Of a stretch of 64,000 nt of DNA, positions 51,406 to 59,749 are shown piece after piece. The stretch is taken from assembly GCF_002043095.1 (NCBI RefSeq), contig NZ_MVOC01000056.1, forward strand, positions 33,685 to 97,684, read 5' to 3'. A model generated the notes under the pieces. The model saw only the letters and a program-made list of their open reading frames with translations, had not been told where the DNA came from and did no database searches. The DNA is from Mycobacterium sp. AT1 (lineage in GTDB: Bacteria > Actinomycetota > Actinomycetes > Mycobacteriales > Mycobacteriaceae). The position numbers and the translations under genes are program-made. Within the stretch, counting starts at the first letter, position 1, and each line of letters begins with the position of its first letter.

Positions 51406-52866
51406 CTAGGTGTTGGCCGTCGCCTCGTCCTTTCCGGCCAGCCGGTCGTCCCACACCTGCAGCACCTCGGGCGAGGTGGGTGGCGTCATCAGGCTGGCGA
51501 CCACGTAGGCGAGCAGGCTCGCGCCGAGGCCGTAGTAGATCGGCTCGTTGGCGAGCACGTCACCGACGATGAACATCGTGCCTAGCGTGACGACGGTGCC
51601 GACCCCCATCGACCACAGTGCGCCGGTGCCGGTCGCGCGCTTCCACACGAAACCACCGAGGATCGCGACCAGCAGACCGCCGACCAGGATGTCGTAGGCG
51701 ATGGTCAGCGCCGCGACGACGTCGTTGAGCAGCGCCGCGATGACGATCACCGCGATGCCAAGTGCCACCACGTACAGCCGGTCGGAGTGCACGTCTCGTT
51801 CGACGTCTTCGCGTTCCGCGGGCTTGCCGAACACCCTGAGCAGCAACGGTTTCACGTCGGTCTTGGCGACCGTCGCGGTGGCGATCAACGCCCCCGACGC
51901 AGTGGACATCATCGCCGCGACCGCGGCCGCCAGCACGAGGCCGCTGATCCCGACGGGCAGGATCGTCTCGGCGATCTGGGCGTACACGTCGTCCTTGGCT
52001 TCGACGTCGGGCAGGAAGGTCGACGCGGCCATGCCGATCGCCGCCCCGGCGACGCCGTAGAAGAGGCAGTACACCGCGGCGGTGGTGCCGCCCCACTTGG
52101 CGACCCCCGGCGAGCGTGCAGTGAAGACCCGCTGCCAAATGTCCTGTCCGATCAGCATTCCGAAGCTGTAGACGACGAAGAACGTGATGATCGTCGGCAT
52201 TCCGATGGCGCCCAGGTCGAACACCGTGTCACCTGCGCGCTCCCGGATGCCGTCGAGGCCGCCCGCCTTGTTCCAGGTGAAGGGCAGCAGCAGGAAGAAT
52301 ATGCCGATGGTCTTGAGGACGAACTGCACCATGTCGGTGAGCGTGATCGACCACATGCCGCCGATCGAGGAGTACAGCATGACGATCACCCCGCCGATGA
52401 TCACCGACACCGTGCGGTCGGTGCCGAACAGGACGTTGAAGACGGTGGCGTAGGCGATCGTCGACGTCACCGACAGCATCAGCGTGTAGGCGACCATGAC
52501 GATTCCGGACGCTGACGTCGCGTCGACGCCGTAACGCAAACGCAGCATCTGGGCGACGGTGTACACCTTCAATCTCTGGATTCGGCCGGCGAAGAGCAGG
52601 CTCAGGGCCAGCAGTCCCACCGCGACGGCGACCACCAGCCACATTCCGGAGATGCCCCACTTGTATCCGAGGCCGACACCGCCGACGGTCGACGCACCGC
52701 CCAAGACGACGGCGGCCATGGTGCCGGTGTAGAGCGCGGGCCCCAGTCGCCGTCCGGCGACGAGGAAGTCTGCTGAGTCCTTGGTCTTCGACTTGCCCCA
52801 GAACCCAAAGGCGAGCATGGCGGCGAGATAGATGACGATGATGGCGATGTCGAGCGGCTTGCCCAT
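51406..52866 (-). CDS. solute:sodium symporter (SSS family)
   Basis: A 486-residue membrane protein with about 13 hydrophobic segments; family features GRRLGPALYTGTMAAVVLGGASTVGG, GVDATSASGIVMV and AMMSTASGALIATATVAKTDV (sodium-binding TM8 region). AGGAG six bases before the ATG at 52866. The downstream end abuts the repeat left of the cassette. Upstream lie a ThDP enzyme and a ureohydrolase, so a guanidino compound, polyamine or amino-acid derivative is a reasonable substrate; this is inference. Confidence 0.85.
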   Translation of the reverse strand: MGKPLDIAIIVIYLAAMLAFGFWGKSKTKDSADFLVAGRRLGPALYTGTMAAVVLGGASTVGGVGLGYKWGISGMWLVVAVAVGLLALSLLFAGRIQRLKVYTVAQMLRLRYGVDATSASGIVMVAYTLMLSVTSTIAYATVFNVLFGTDRTVSVIIGGVIVMLYSSIGGMWSITLTDMVQFVLKTIGIFFLLLPFTWNKAGGLDGIRERAGDTVFDLGAIGMPTIITFFVVYSFGMLIGQDIWQRVFTARSPGVAKWGGTTAAVYCLFYGVAGAAIGMAASTFLPDVEAKDDVYAQIAETILPVGISGLVLAAAVAAMMSTASGALIATATVAKTDVKPLLLRVFGKPAEREDVERDVHSDRLYVVALGIAVIVIAALLNDVVAALTIAYDILVGGLLVAILGGFVWKRATGTGALWSMGVGTVVTLGTMFIVGDVLANEPIYYGLGASLLAYVVASLMTPPTSPEVLQVWDDRLAGKDEATANT

Positions 52867-52880
52867 GACGAGCTCCTGTA

Positions 52881-54533
52881 TCAGGTGGTTGCGGACGTGT
52901 GATGGGTGGGCGCGAACATGTGCAGCCGGGCGGGGAGTACGACGACGGCGGGGCCGCGGGTGCTGAAGGTGCCGGCAACGACCTCGCCGACGGTGTCGAG
53001 CGTCGCCAGATGTGCGGGGATCCCGAAACTCGCTGCCAGCGCGACGAAGTCGGGCCTGGCCAGTTCGGTGGCGGTGGCCTGGCCGAAGGCATCCGCCATG
53101 TACTCGCGCAGAATGCCGTAGCCACCGTCGTCCACGATCAGCCACGTGACGTCTGCGTCGTGCTGGCGGGCGGTCGCGAGCTCGGCGATGGAGTACATGG
53201 CACCGCCGTCGCCCGACACCGCGAAGGTCCGTTGGCCCGTCCCGATGGCGGCGGCCACGGCGGCGGGAAAGGCGAAGCCGAGTCCCCCGGCGCCCTGCCC
53301 GGAGTGGAACTCGCCGTCCTGGGGATCCCACGCCGACCACGCCCAGTAGGCCGCGATCGTCATGTCCCAGAACGTTTGTGCCGCAGCGGGAACCGCGGCG
53401 CGCAGGTCCCGCATCAACGCCAGCTCGGTTTTGACGTCCTGGCCGGCGAGCCGGTCCTCGACGGCGTGGCGCAGACCGGCGGCGATGCCTGCGCCGTCAC
53501 CGGCGTCGCGCGGCACCACCCGAGTGGCGATGGCCGCCAGGGCGAGACCGGCGTCGGCATGAATGGCCAGGGCGGGGTGGTTGGCCTCCAGAACCCGGAA
53601 TTCGGCGTCGACGTGGATCAACCGACCCTTCGGCGCGAACGTGAAGTAGTTGCTCGTCACCTCGCCCATCGCGGTGCCGACCGCGAGCAAGACGTCGGCG
53701 TCCTCGAGCAGCGCGGTGGTGTGGCGGTCCTCGATCCACGAGCCCGCCGACAGCGGGTGGTCGAACCTGATCGCACCCTTGCCGCCGATCGTCGAAACCA
53801 CCGGAGCGTCAAGCCTTTCCGCCAGCGCGACGAGCGCCTCCGGGCCGCGACGGGAGCGCCGGACTCCCCCACCTGCCAGGATCACCGGGCGTCGCGCGGC
53901 GCTCAGCAGTTCGGCGGCCACGTCGACGAGTTGCTCCCGCGGCGCCCGGTCGGCGACCGCGGTGACCACCGAGGTGACGCGAGGGGTGTCGGCCGGCTCG
54001 AGCAACACGTCCTGAGGTATCTCCACCCACGTCGGCCCTGCCGGAGCGGACTGAGCTAGCGACCACGCGTCGGCGAGCAGGCTGGGCAACTGGGCCGAAT
54101 GGCTGGCAACGGCGGTGCTTTTCGTGACGTTGACCGCGCTGCGCTGTTGGTCGTCGAGTTGGTGCAGCATGCCGCGGCGCAGCCCGAGGCCCGATCGCGG
54201 AACCTGGCTGGTGATCACCAACAGCGGGACGCCCGTCGCGTAGGCCTCCTGCAACGCGCCAAGCGCAGTCAGGGCGCCCGGTCCCGTCGACAGGAACAAC
54301 ACGCCGACCTCGCCGGTGGCCCTGGCGTATCCGTCGGCTCCGAACGCCGAGTTGTTCTCCACCCGTGAGCTCACGAATGTCAGGTCGCTGCGGCGGATCG
54401 CGTCGAACAACCCCAGCGCGTTCTGGCCCGGAATGCCGAATACATGCGAAACCCCCAGCGCCGTCAGGGTTTCGACGACGACGTCGCCGCCGTTGCGCGG
54501 CCCGTCGCTTCGCTCGCCCAGGTTGCCGGTCAC
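52881..54533 (-). CDS. ThDP-dependent decarboxylase/acetolactate-synthase-like enzyme
   Basis: A 550-residue enzyme with the three ThDP-enzyme domains: catalytic Glu in RVENNSAFGADGYARATG, central domain RRPVILAGGGVRRS, and ThDP/Mg motif SGDGGAMYSIAELATARQ ... LIVDDGGYGILREY. The usual NN of the metal motif is DD. It is not a housekeeping acetolactate synthase: no small subunit gene is near. It shares a GTGA overlap with the ureohydrolase gene, which recalls 2-ketoarginine decarboxylase (AruI) feeding guanidinobutyrase in pseudomonads. Substrate is inference. Confidence 0.78.
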   Translation of the reverse strand: MTGNLGERSDGPRNGGDVVVETLTALGVSHVFGIPGQNALGLFDAIRRSDLTFVSSRVENNSAFGADGYARATGEVGVLFLSTGPGALTALGALQEAYATGVPLLVITSQVPRSGLGLRRGMLHQLDDQQRSAVNVTKSTAVASHSAQLPSLLADAWSLAQSAPAGPTWVEIPQDVLLEPADTPRVTSVVTAVADRAPREQLVDVAAELLSAARRPVILAGGGVRRSRRGPEALVALAERLDAPVVSTIGGKGAIRFDHPLSAGSWIEDRHTTALLEDADVLLAVGTAMGEVTSNYFTFAPKGRLIHVDAEFRVLEANHPALAIHADAGLALAAIATRVVPRDAGDGAGIAAGLRHAVEDRLAGQDVKTELALMRDLRAAVPAAAQTFWDMTIAAYWAWSAWDPQDGEFHSGQGAGGLGFAFPAAVAAAIGTGQRTFAVSGDGGAMYSIAELATARQHDADVTWLIVDDGGYGILREYMADAFGQATATELARPDFVALAASFGIPAHLATLDTVGEVVAGTFSTRGPAVVVLPARLHMFAPTHHTSATT

Positions 54534-55519
54534 CCCGCCCGCTCCTCGTGTCGCATCGCCAGCAGGGACACCAGGTCGTAGGCCACGTGGGCGGCCGCGA
54601 CACCGGTGATCTCGGCGTGGTCATAGGCGGGCGCGACCTCGACGACGTCGGCGCCGATCAGGTTGAGTCCGCGGAAGCCGCGCAGGATCTCGAGCAGTTC
54701 GCGACTAGTCATGCCGCCCGCTTCTGGGGTGCCGGTACCCGGCGCATGTGCGGGGTCGAGGACGTCGATGTCGATCGAGACGTAGACCGGGCGGTTGCCG
54801 AGGCGCTGCCGGAGCTTGTCGACGACTTCGCGCACGCCTTGGTAGTAGATGTCGGATGAGGTGACGATGCCAAAGCCGAATCGACGGTCGTCCTCGAGAT
54901 CCTTCTTGCCGTACAGCGGTCCGCGCGTCCCGACGTGAGACAACGCCTCGGTGTCGAGGATGCCCTCCTCGACGGCGCGGCGGAACGGGGTGCCGTGGGT
55001 GTATTCGGCACCGAAGTAGGTGTCCCAGGTGTCCAGATGCGCGTCGAAGTGCACCAGTGCGACGGGGCCGTGCTTCTGCGCGGCGGCACGCAGCAGCGGC
55101 AGCGCGATGGTGTGGTCGCCGCCGATCGTCACCAGCGCGGTGTCGTTCTTGGTCAGCTCGACCGCGGCGGCCTCGATCGTCTCGATGGCCTCGTGAATGT
55201 TGAACGGATTCACGGCGATGTCGCCCGCGTCGGCGACCTGGGCGATGTCGAACGGTGACACGTCCAGCGCCGGGTTGTAGGGCCGGAGCAGGCGCGACGC
55301 TTCCCTGACGTGGGTCGGGCCGAAGCGGGCGCCGGGCCGGTAGGACACCCCGGAGTCGAACGGCACCCCGGCCACGACGACGTCGGCGTGGGGAACCTGG
55401 TCCAGTCGGGGCAGCCGCGCGAAGGACGCGGGGCCCGCGAATCGCGGTGTCTTCGATGCGTCGATCGGGCCGATGGGCGCAACCGATGCGCGATCCCGCT
55501 CCGCTTCTCGCTTGGTCAC
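54530..55519 (-). CDS. ureohydrolase (agmatinase / guanidinobutyrase family)
   Basis: A 329-residue manganese enzyme releasing urea from a guanidino group. Metal motifs: GGDHTIALPLLRA, VHFDAHLDTWDTY and SIDIDVLDPAHAPGTGTPE. These are arginase-superfamily signatures; HGTPFRRAVEEG places it with agmatinase-like members. Agmatine, guanidinobutyrate or guanidinopropionate cannot be told apart from sequence alone. First gene of the minus-strand operon; divergent from an Lrp/AsnC regulator. Confidence 0.88.
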   Translation of the reverse strand: MTKREAERDRASVAPIGPIDASKTPRFAGPASFARLPRLDQVPHADVVVAGVPFDSGVSYRPGARFGPTHVREASRLLRPYNPALDVSPFDIAQVADAGDIAVNPFNIHEAIETIEAAAVELTKNDTALVTIGGDHTIALPLLRAAAQKHGPVALVHFDAHLDTWDTYFGAEYTHGTPFRRAVEEGILDTEALSHVGTRGPLYGKKDLEDDRRFGFGIVTSSDIYYQGVREVVDKLRQRLGNRPVYVSIDIDVLDPAHAPGTGTPEAGGMTSRELLEILRGFRGLNLIGADVVEVAPAYDHAEITGVAAAHVAYDLVSLLAMRHEERAG

Positions 55520-55783
55520 GCGGTCACTTCCTCTGCGTTCGTGGTGATTCCGGTGCGTTCCGCGGCCATGGCCGTCCCCTCACCTGTGTATGTGTTGTGG
55601 GTCACCGTAGGACCGCAGACAGCGGCTCGCAAGCAGTTCATTCATTACACCGAGGTTTCTAATCACGTTGTGACGGAGCATTCAGGAGTATCGACTCACA
55701 ACTGAATAAAATGAGCGGATTCTTGTCTGATATGACGGTGCACCCAGGCTGAAAGAACTTCCGACGAATTTCAGGAGAACGTG
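55520..55783. promoter_or_regulatory. divergent control region between ureohydrolase and AsnC-type regulator
   Basis: 264 bases, visibly AT-richer than the genes on either side in 55640-55770. It holds an inverted repeat ATTCAG (55680-55685), N16, CTGAAT (55702-55707), a good size for an Lrp/AsnC site. No coding frame is seen. The region probably contains both promoters and is bound by the regulator encoded next to it. Confidence 0.55.
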
Positions 55784-56686
55784 ATGGATGAGGTCGACGA
55801 GGCCATCGTGGAACTCCTCGAGGCGGATGGCCGCCTCACGCACCGCGAGATCGCCCGCGCCATCGGGCTGTCGCGGTCCACGGCCGCGACGCGCGTCCAG
55901 CGCCTACTCTCCAGCGGTCAAGTGGTGATCCGTGGCGCCGTGCATCCCGCCGTCCTGGGTCGCGGCGCGCTGGCCCATGTGAGCGTCTCCGTCCACGGGC
56001 CCGCCGCCCCCGTCGCCGCCGAACTCGCCCGCCGCGACGACGTGCCGTTCCTGTCGTTGACCGGCGGACCGCACGCCCTGGTGGCCGAGATCCGGTCGGC
56101 GTCGGCAGGCGACGTCGACGCCGCGGTGTCCGAACTTCGCTCGCTGCCGGGCGTTTCGGGGGTGGACACGCTGATCTATGTCGAGGTGATGCGGGACGTC
56201 ATCAGTCCCGTCGGCACGGTCAGGACAGAGGTGGACGACACCGACCGTGCACTGCTCGCCGCCCTGCAGCACGACGGCCGCGCCTCCTACGTCGACCTGG
56301 CGGCGAAGGTCGGCCTGTCGGCGGCCGGTGCCCGCAGGCGGGTGGTGCGCCTGCTCGACGCCAGGGTGGTCCGCGTCGGCGCCGTGGTCCGGCACTCCGG
56401 CCAGGACCGGCAGAGTGCGCTGGGGTTCGGCATCAGGCTGGCCGGTGGCCACGAGGACGTGGTGGCGGCGCTGGCGTCGATGCCGTCGGTCATCTTCGTC
56501 GCCCGCACGCTCGGCCGCTTCGACCTGCTGGCCACGATGCGGGCCTTCTCTGCGGCACAGTTGGTCGGGATGCTCGACGTCGTGCGCGCGTTGCCCGACG
56601 TGCGAGCCCTGGAGAGTTGGACGCATCTCGACGTGGTCAAGGAGAGCTACGCCGCCGGATTCGACTCGGCGCGGGTCGACTACTGA
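55784..56686 (+). CDS. tandem-domain Lrp/AsnC-family regulator
   Basis: A 300-residue protein that contains the Lrp/AsnC unit twice. First HTH about 3-60 (VDEAIVELLEADGRLTHREIARAIGLSRST) and ligand domain about 65-140; second HTH about 150-205 (TDRALLAALQHDGRASYVDLAAKVGLSAAG) and second ligand domain about 210-285. Normal Lrp proteins have about 150 residues, so this is an internal duplication or fusion. AGGAG six bases before the ATG at 55784 (GTG 55781 is too close). Probably controls the divergent ureohydrolase operon in response to an amino acid. Confidence 0.88.
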   Translation: MDEVDEAIVELLEADGRLTHREIARAIGLSRSTAATRVQRLLSSGQVVIRGAVHPAVLGRGALAHVSVSVHGPAAPVAAELARRDDVPFLSLTGGPHALVAEIRSASAGDVDAAVSELRSLPGVSGVDTLIYVEVMRDVISPVGTVRTEVDDTDRALLAALQHDGRASYVDLAAKVGLSAAGARRRVVRLLDARVVRVGAVVRHSGQDRQSALGFGIRLAGGHEDVVAALASMPSVIFVARTLGRFDLLATMRAFSAAQLVGMLDVVRALPDVRALESWTHLDVVKESYAAGFDSARVDY

Positions 56687-56691
56687 GTCGA

Positions 56692-56726
56692 GAGACTCTC
56701 GGTCTCGCAACGAGACTGTTAGTCTC
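56692..56726. promoter_or_regulatory. two tandem operators upstream of the MFS exporter gene
   Basis: GAGAC-TCTCG-GTCTC (56692-56706) and GAGAC-TGTTA-GTCTC (56712-56726, arms CGAGACT/AGTCTCG). The starts are 20 bases apart, exactly as in the pair before the TetR gene at 51323-51357. TAGTCT (56720-56725), a possible -10, lies in the second site. Repression of the exporter by the TetR protein is strongly suggested. Confidence 0.8.
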
Positions 56727-56755
56727 GAAACTCGTTCGGCGGAAGGGGTGGCGCC

Positions 56756-58438
56756 ATGGTCGGATCCTTCGTGCCGTCCCGCCAGGATGTCGACCACGAT
56801 CCCACCGCCCCGTCCCCGCGGGCGCGAATTTGGTTGCTGGTGGTGGCCTGCCTCGCCGTGTCGACGGTCATCTCGTCCATGGTCGCGCTGAACTCCGCGC
56901 TCCCCGACATCGCCGTCGAGACCTCCGCCACCCAGTCCCAGCTGACGTGGGTCGTCGACGGCTACACCCTGGTGCTGGCCTGCCTGCTTCTGCCCGCAGG
57001 CGCGTTCGGTGACCGCTACGGGCGGCGCAGGGCGCTGCTCATCGGGCTCGCCGTGTTCACGGTCGCCTCCGTCGCACCAATCCTCCTCGACGGGCCCGTG
57101 GAGCTGATCGTCGCCAGGGCCGTCGCCGGCGCCGGCGCAGCCTTCGTCATGCCTGCGACGCTGTCCCTGCTCACCGCCGCCTACCCGAAGTCCGAGCGCA
57201 ACAAGGCAGTTGGCATTTGGGCCGGCGTGGTGGGGTCCGGCGCGGTGCTCGGATTCCTGGTCACCGGCCTCCTTCTCGAGTTCTGGTCGTGGCAGTCCAT
57301 CTTCTGGGCCTTCGCCGGCGCGGGAGCACTGTTGTTCGCCTTGGCGTGCACGGTCTCGTCCTCACGCGACGACGACGCCGCACCCCTGGATTGGCCGGGG
57401 GCGGTGCTCATCGGTGCCGCGGTGGCCGTCTTCGTCTTCGGGGTGATCGAGGCGCCTGCGCGCGGGTGGACCCATCCTCTGGCATGGGGATGCATGGCGG
57501 CCGGAGTGGCGTTCGCGGTGGCGTTCACCGCCGTGGAACTACGACGCACCCATCCGTTGCTCGACGTCCGACTGTTCGCCAGACCGGACTTCGCCACCGG
57601 CGCCCTCGGCGTCACGATCCTCTTCTTCGCCAACTTCGGGTTCTTCTTCGTCGTCATCCAGTACGTCCAGCTGGTGCTCGGATACAGGCCGCTCGGATCC
57701 GCGGTGGCACTGGCACCGCTGATCGTGCCCATCTTCATCCTCAGTGTCGCCACCGGGTGGTACCTCCCGAAGGTTGGTCTGCGGGTAGCGGCGACGGTCG
57801 GCCTGCTTCTGATCGCAGCGGGACTGCTGTGCCTACGCCTGCTCGACGTCGGGTCGACCTACCTCGACCTGGTGTGGCCGCTTCTGGTGATGAGTACCGG
57901 CATCGGTTTCTGCACGGCGCCAACCACATCCGCCATCATGGGTGCGGTGCCCGACGAGAAGCAGGGCGTCGCGTCGGCGGTGAACGACGCCACCCGCGAA
58001 ATCGGGGCCGCCCTTGGCATCGCGGTGGCGGGTTCTATCCTCGCCGGTCGCTACACCGCCGCGCTCGCCCCAGACCTCGCCCGGTTCCCAGAGCCGGTGC
58101 GCGAGCGCGCGGCCGGTTCACTGGCGGAAGCCTTGGCGGTGGCCGAGCGCATCGGTCCGCAGGGCGGCCCGCTCGCCGAGCTGGCAAAGACGGCGTTCAT
58201 CGACGCCATGGCGTCGTCGGTGCTCGTCCTCGCCGTGGTGATCGTGATCGCCGCGATCTTCGTGGCGTTCTGGGCCCCGGGCAGGGACGGCCGCCAGCCG
58301 CGGATCGTGCGCCGCCGGGGCGAGGGTCGGCATCGATCACGCGATGAACTCGGCCGCCCGGTGACCGATCATGACGATGGTGGCGTGAGGTCCGCGACTG
58401 GTGATGTCGGGCAGCACCGACCCGTCGACCACCCATAG
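56756..58438 (+). CDS. MFS drug exporter, DHA2 (14-TM) family
   Basis: A 560-residue transporter with 14 predicted membrane segments; MFS motif A GAFGDRYGRRRALLIG, motif C region AGVVGSGAVLGFLVTGLL and the EmrB/QacA-type AVNDATREIGAALGIAVAGS. It probably exports lipophilic compounds by proton antiport. The final 35 or so residues are hydrophilic and overlap the 3' end of the convergent mftG by 102 bases, so the true C-terminus is long but real in frame. Preceded by two TetR-type operators. Confidence 0.88.
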   Translation: MVGSFVPSRQDVDHDPTAPSPRARIWLLVVACLAVSTVISSMVALNSALPDIAVETSATQSQLTWVVDGYTLVLACLLLPAGAFGDRYGRRRALLIGLAVFTVASVAPILLDGPVELIVARAVAGAGAAFVMPATLSLLTAAYPKSERNKAVGIWAGVVGSGAVLGFLVTGLLLEFWSWQSIFWAFAGAGALLFALACTVSSSRDDDAAPLDWPGAVLIGAAVAVFVFGVIEAPARGWTHPLAWGCMAAGVAFAVAFTAVELRRTHPLLDVRLFARPDFATGALGVTILFFANFGFFFVVIQYVQLVLGYRPLGSAVALAPLIVPIFILSVATGWYLPKVGLRVAATVGLLLIAAGLLCLRLLDVGSTYLDLVWPLLVMSTGIGFCTAPTTSAIMGAVPDEKQGVASAVNDATREIGAALGIAVAGSILAGRYTAALAPDLARFPEPVRERAAGSLAEALAVAERIGPQGGPLAELAKTAFIDAMASSVLVLAVVIVIAAIFVAFWAPGRDGRQPRIVRRRGEGRHRSRDELGRPVTDHDDGGVRSATGDVGQHRPVDHP

Positions 58439-59740
58439 CCCCTCCACGCCGCGCACCCGACACCTCTCGTCCAAGGGCGCCTCGCCGTCGCGTCCCATCG
58501 GGACCGTCCCACAGAGGTGCTGCGACGTCGACCAGAACGAGTCCCGAGCTTCGTAACCCGACCCCGCGAGATCGTGTGCCAGGTCGGCACCGCCCGCCAG
58601 GACCGTGGCGTCCGAGACGTCGCCGTCGTAGCGATGCTCGATCAGCGGCGGCACCCCGGCGTCCGCGGAGGCAAGGGTCAGCCGGCCGCGGGATCCCGGC
58701 CGCATCAGCGTCACCCCAAGGTGTGGGCGATCGGCCGGGTCGTCCGCGGAGCCCGTCATGGCGCCAAACCCCGTTGTGTAGCAACGAATCTCCAGGCCGT
58801 CGGCGGTGGAGAGCAGAACCTCCAGCGGTGGGCGACCCGGCGCGGCGGGCCAGTCGACCGGAAGGACCCATTCGGGATGGTCGACGCTTCGCGTGCCCAC
58901 CGGCAGGTCCTGCAGCACCGGGACCCCCGCGGCGGACAGCTGGGCAGCTGGTCCGATGCCCGACAGCATCAGAAGGTGCGCGGACCCGATGGCCCCTGCC
59001 GACAGCACCATGCGATCGGCCGTCAGTTCACCCCCATCGGCGCACTCCACCCCGACGGCACGATTGCCGGCGAACCGGATTCGCCGCACCCTGCGGTTCG
59101 GCAGCACCACCAGATTGGGACGCCCCGCGGCCCGGCCGAGGAAGGCCTCGCCCGGCCCCACCCGAGTGCCGCGCTCGATGTTCAGCGGCACCGCACCGAC
59201 GCCGGGCCGCCCCGCGCCCGCACCGTTGAGGTCGTCGATCCACTCGTAGCCGTGACCGCGTGCCGCATCGACGAAAGCGACTGCCCCCTGCTCGAATTCG
59301 GTGATGCGTCGGATCCGCATGGGCCCGTCGGCGCCGTGCAGTGGGCCGGCGAAGTCCAGGTCGGTTTCGACGTCACGAAAGTGCGGCAGCACGTCGTCCC
59401 ACGACCAGCCGGGGATCCCCCAGCCGTCGAAGTCGGCGGGCAGCCCGCGGCAGAAGTAGCCTCCGTTGACCGCGCCGGACCCGCCGACGACCGCCCCGCG
59501 CATGATCGACGCGGTGCGGCGCGGCCGGTCGGTCAGCGTGGTCTGGTAGTGCCTGACCACCGAGCTCGCCGCTCCGATCGGGAGGCGCAGGCCGTTGCGA
59601 ATCTGATCGGTCACCCGCGGATCGGACGCCCCGGGACCCGACTCGACGACCGTCACCCGGCGGGCGGGATCACGCGAAAGGCTTTCGGCAAGAACACAAC
59701 CAGCGCTGCCCGCGCCGACGATCAGGACGTCGGAGTGCAA
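58337..59740 (-). CDS. mftG: mycofactocin system GMC oxidoreductase MftG
   Basis: A 467-residue FAD flavoprotein: VLIVGAGSAGCVLAESLSRD, RGAVVGGSGAVNGGYFCRGLPADFDGW and C-terminal SQHLCGTVPMGRDG and SRGPHATIVMIGHRAAEF. It belongs to the GMC group found in mycofactocin loci; in M. smegmatis MftG links mycofactocinol oxidation to respiration. TTG start at 59740, nine bases after the mftF stop. Last gene of the mft cluster. Its 3' end overlaps the convergent MFS gene. Confidence 0.9.
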   Translation of the reverse strand: MHSDVLIVGAGSAGCVLAESLSRDPARRVTVVESGPGASDPRVTDQIRNGLRLPIGAASSVVRHYQTTLTDRPRRTASIMRGAVVGGSGAVNGGYFCRGLPADFDGWGIPGWSWDDVLPHFRDVETDLDFAGPLHGADGPMRIRRITEFEQGAVAFVDAARGHGYEWIDDLNGAGAGRPGVGAVPLNIERGTRVGPGEAFLGRAAGRPNLVVLPNRRVRRIRFAGNRAVGVECADGGELTADRMVLSAGAIGSAHLLMLSGIGPAAQLSAAGVPVLQDLPVGTRSVDHPEWVLPVDWPAAPGRPPLEVLLSTADGLEIRCYTTGFGAMTGSADDPADRPHLGVTLMRPGSRGRLTLASADAGVPPLIEHRYDGDVSDATVLAGGADLAHDLAGSGYEARDSFWSTSQHLCGTVPMGRDGEAPLDERCRVRGVEGLWVVDGSVLPDITSRGPHATIVMIGHRAAEFIA

Positions 59741-59749
59741 GGCTGAGCT

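Noticed and set aside
51384..51407. Reading PSRQDIDD left of the symporter gene as a small gene
   Set aside because: There is no start codon; it is better explained as a relic of the MFS gene's 5' end in the repeat.
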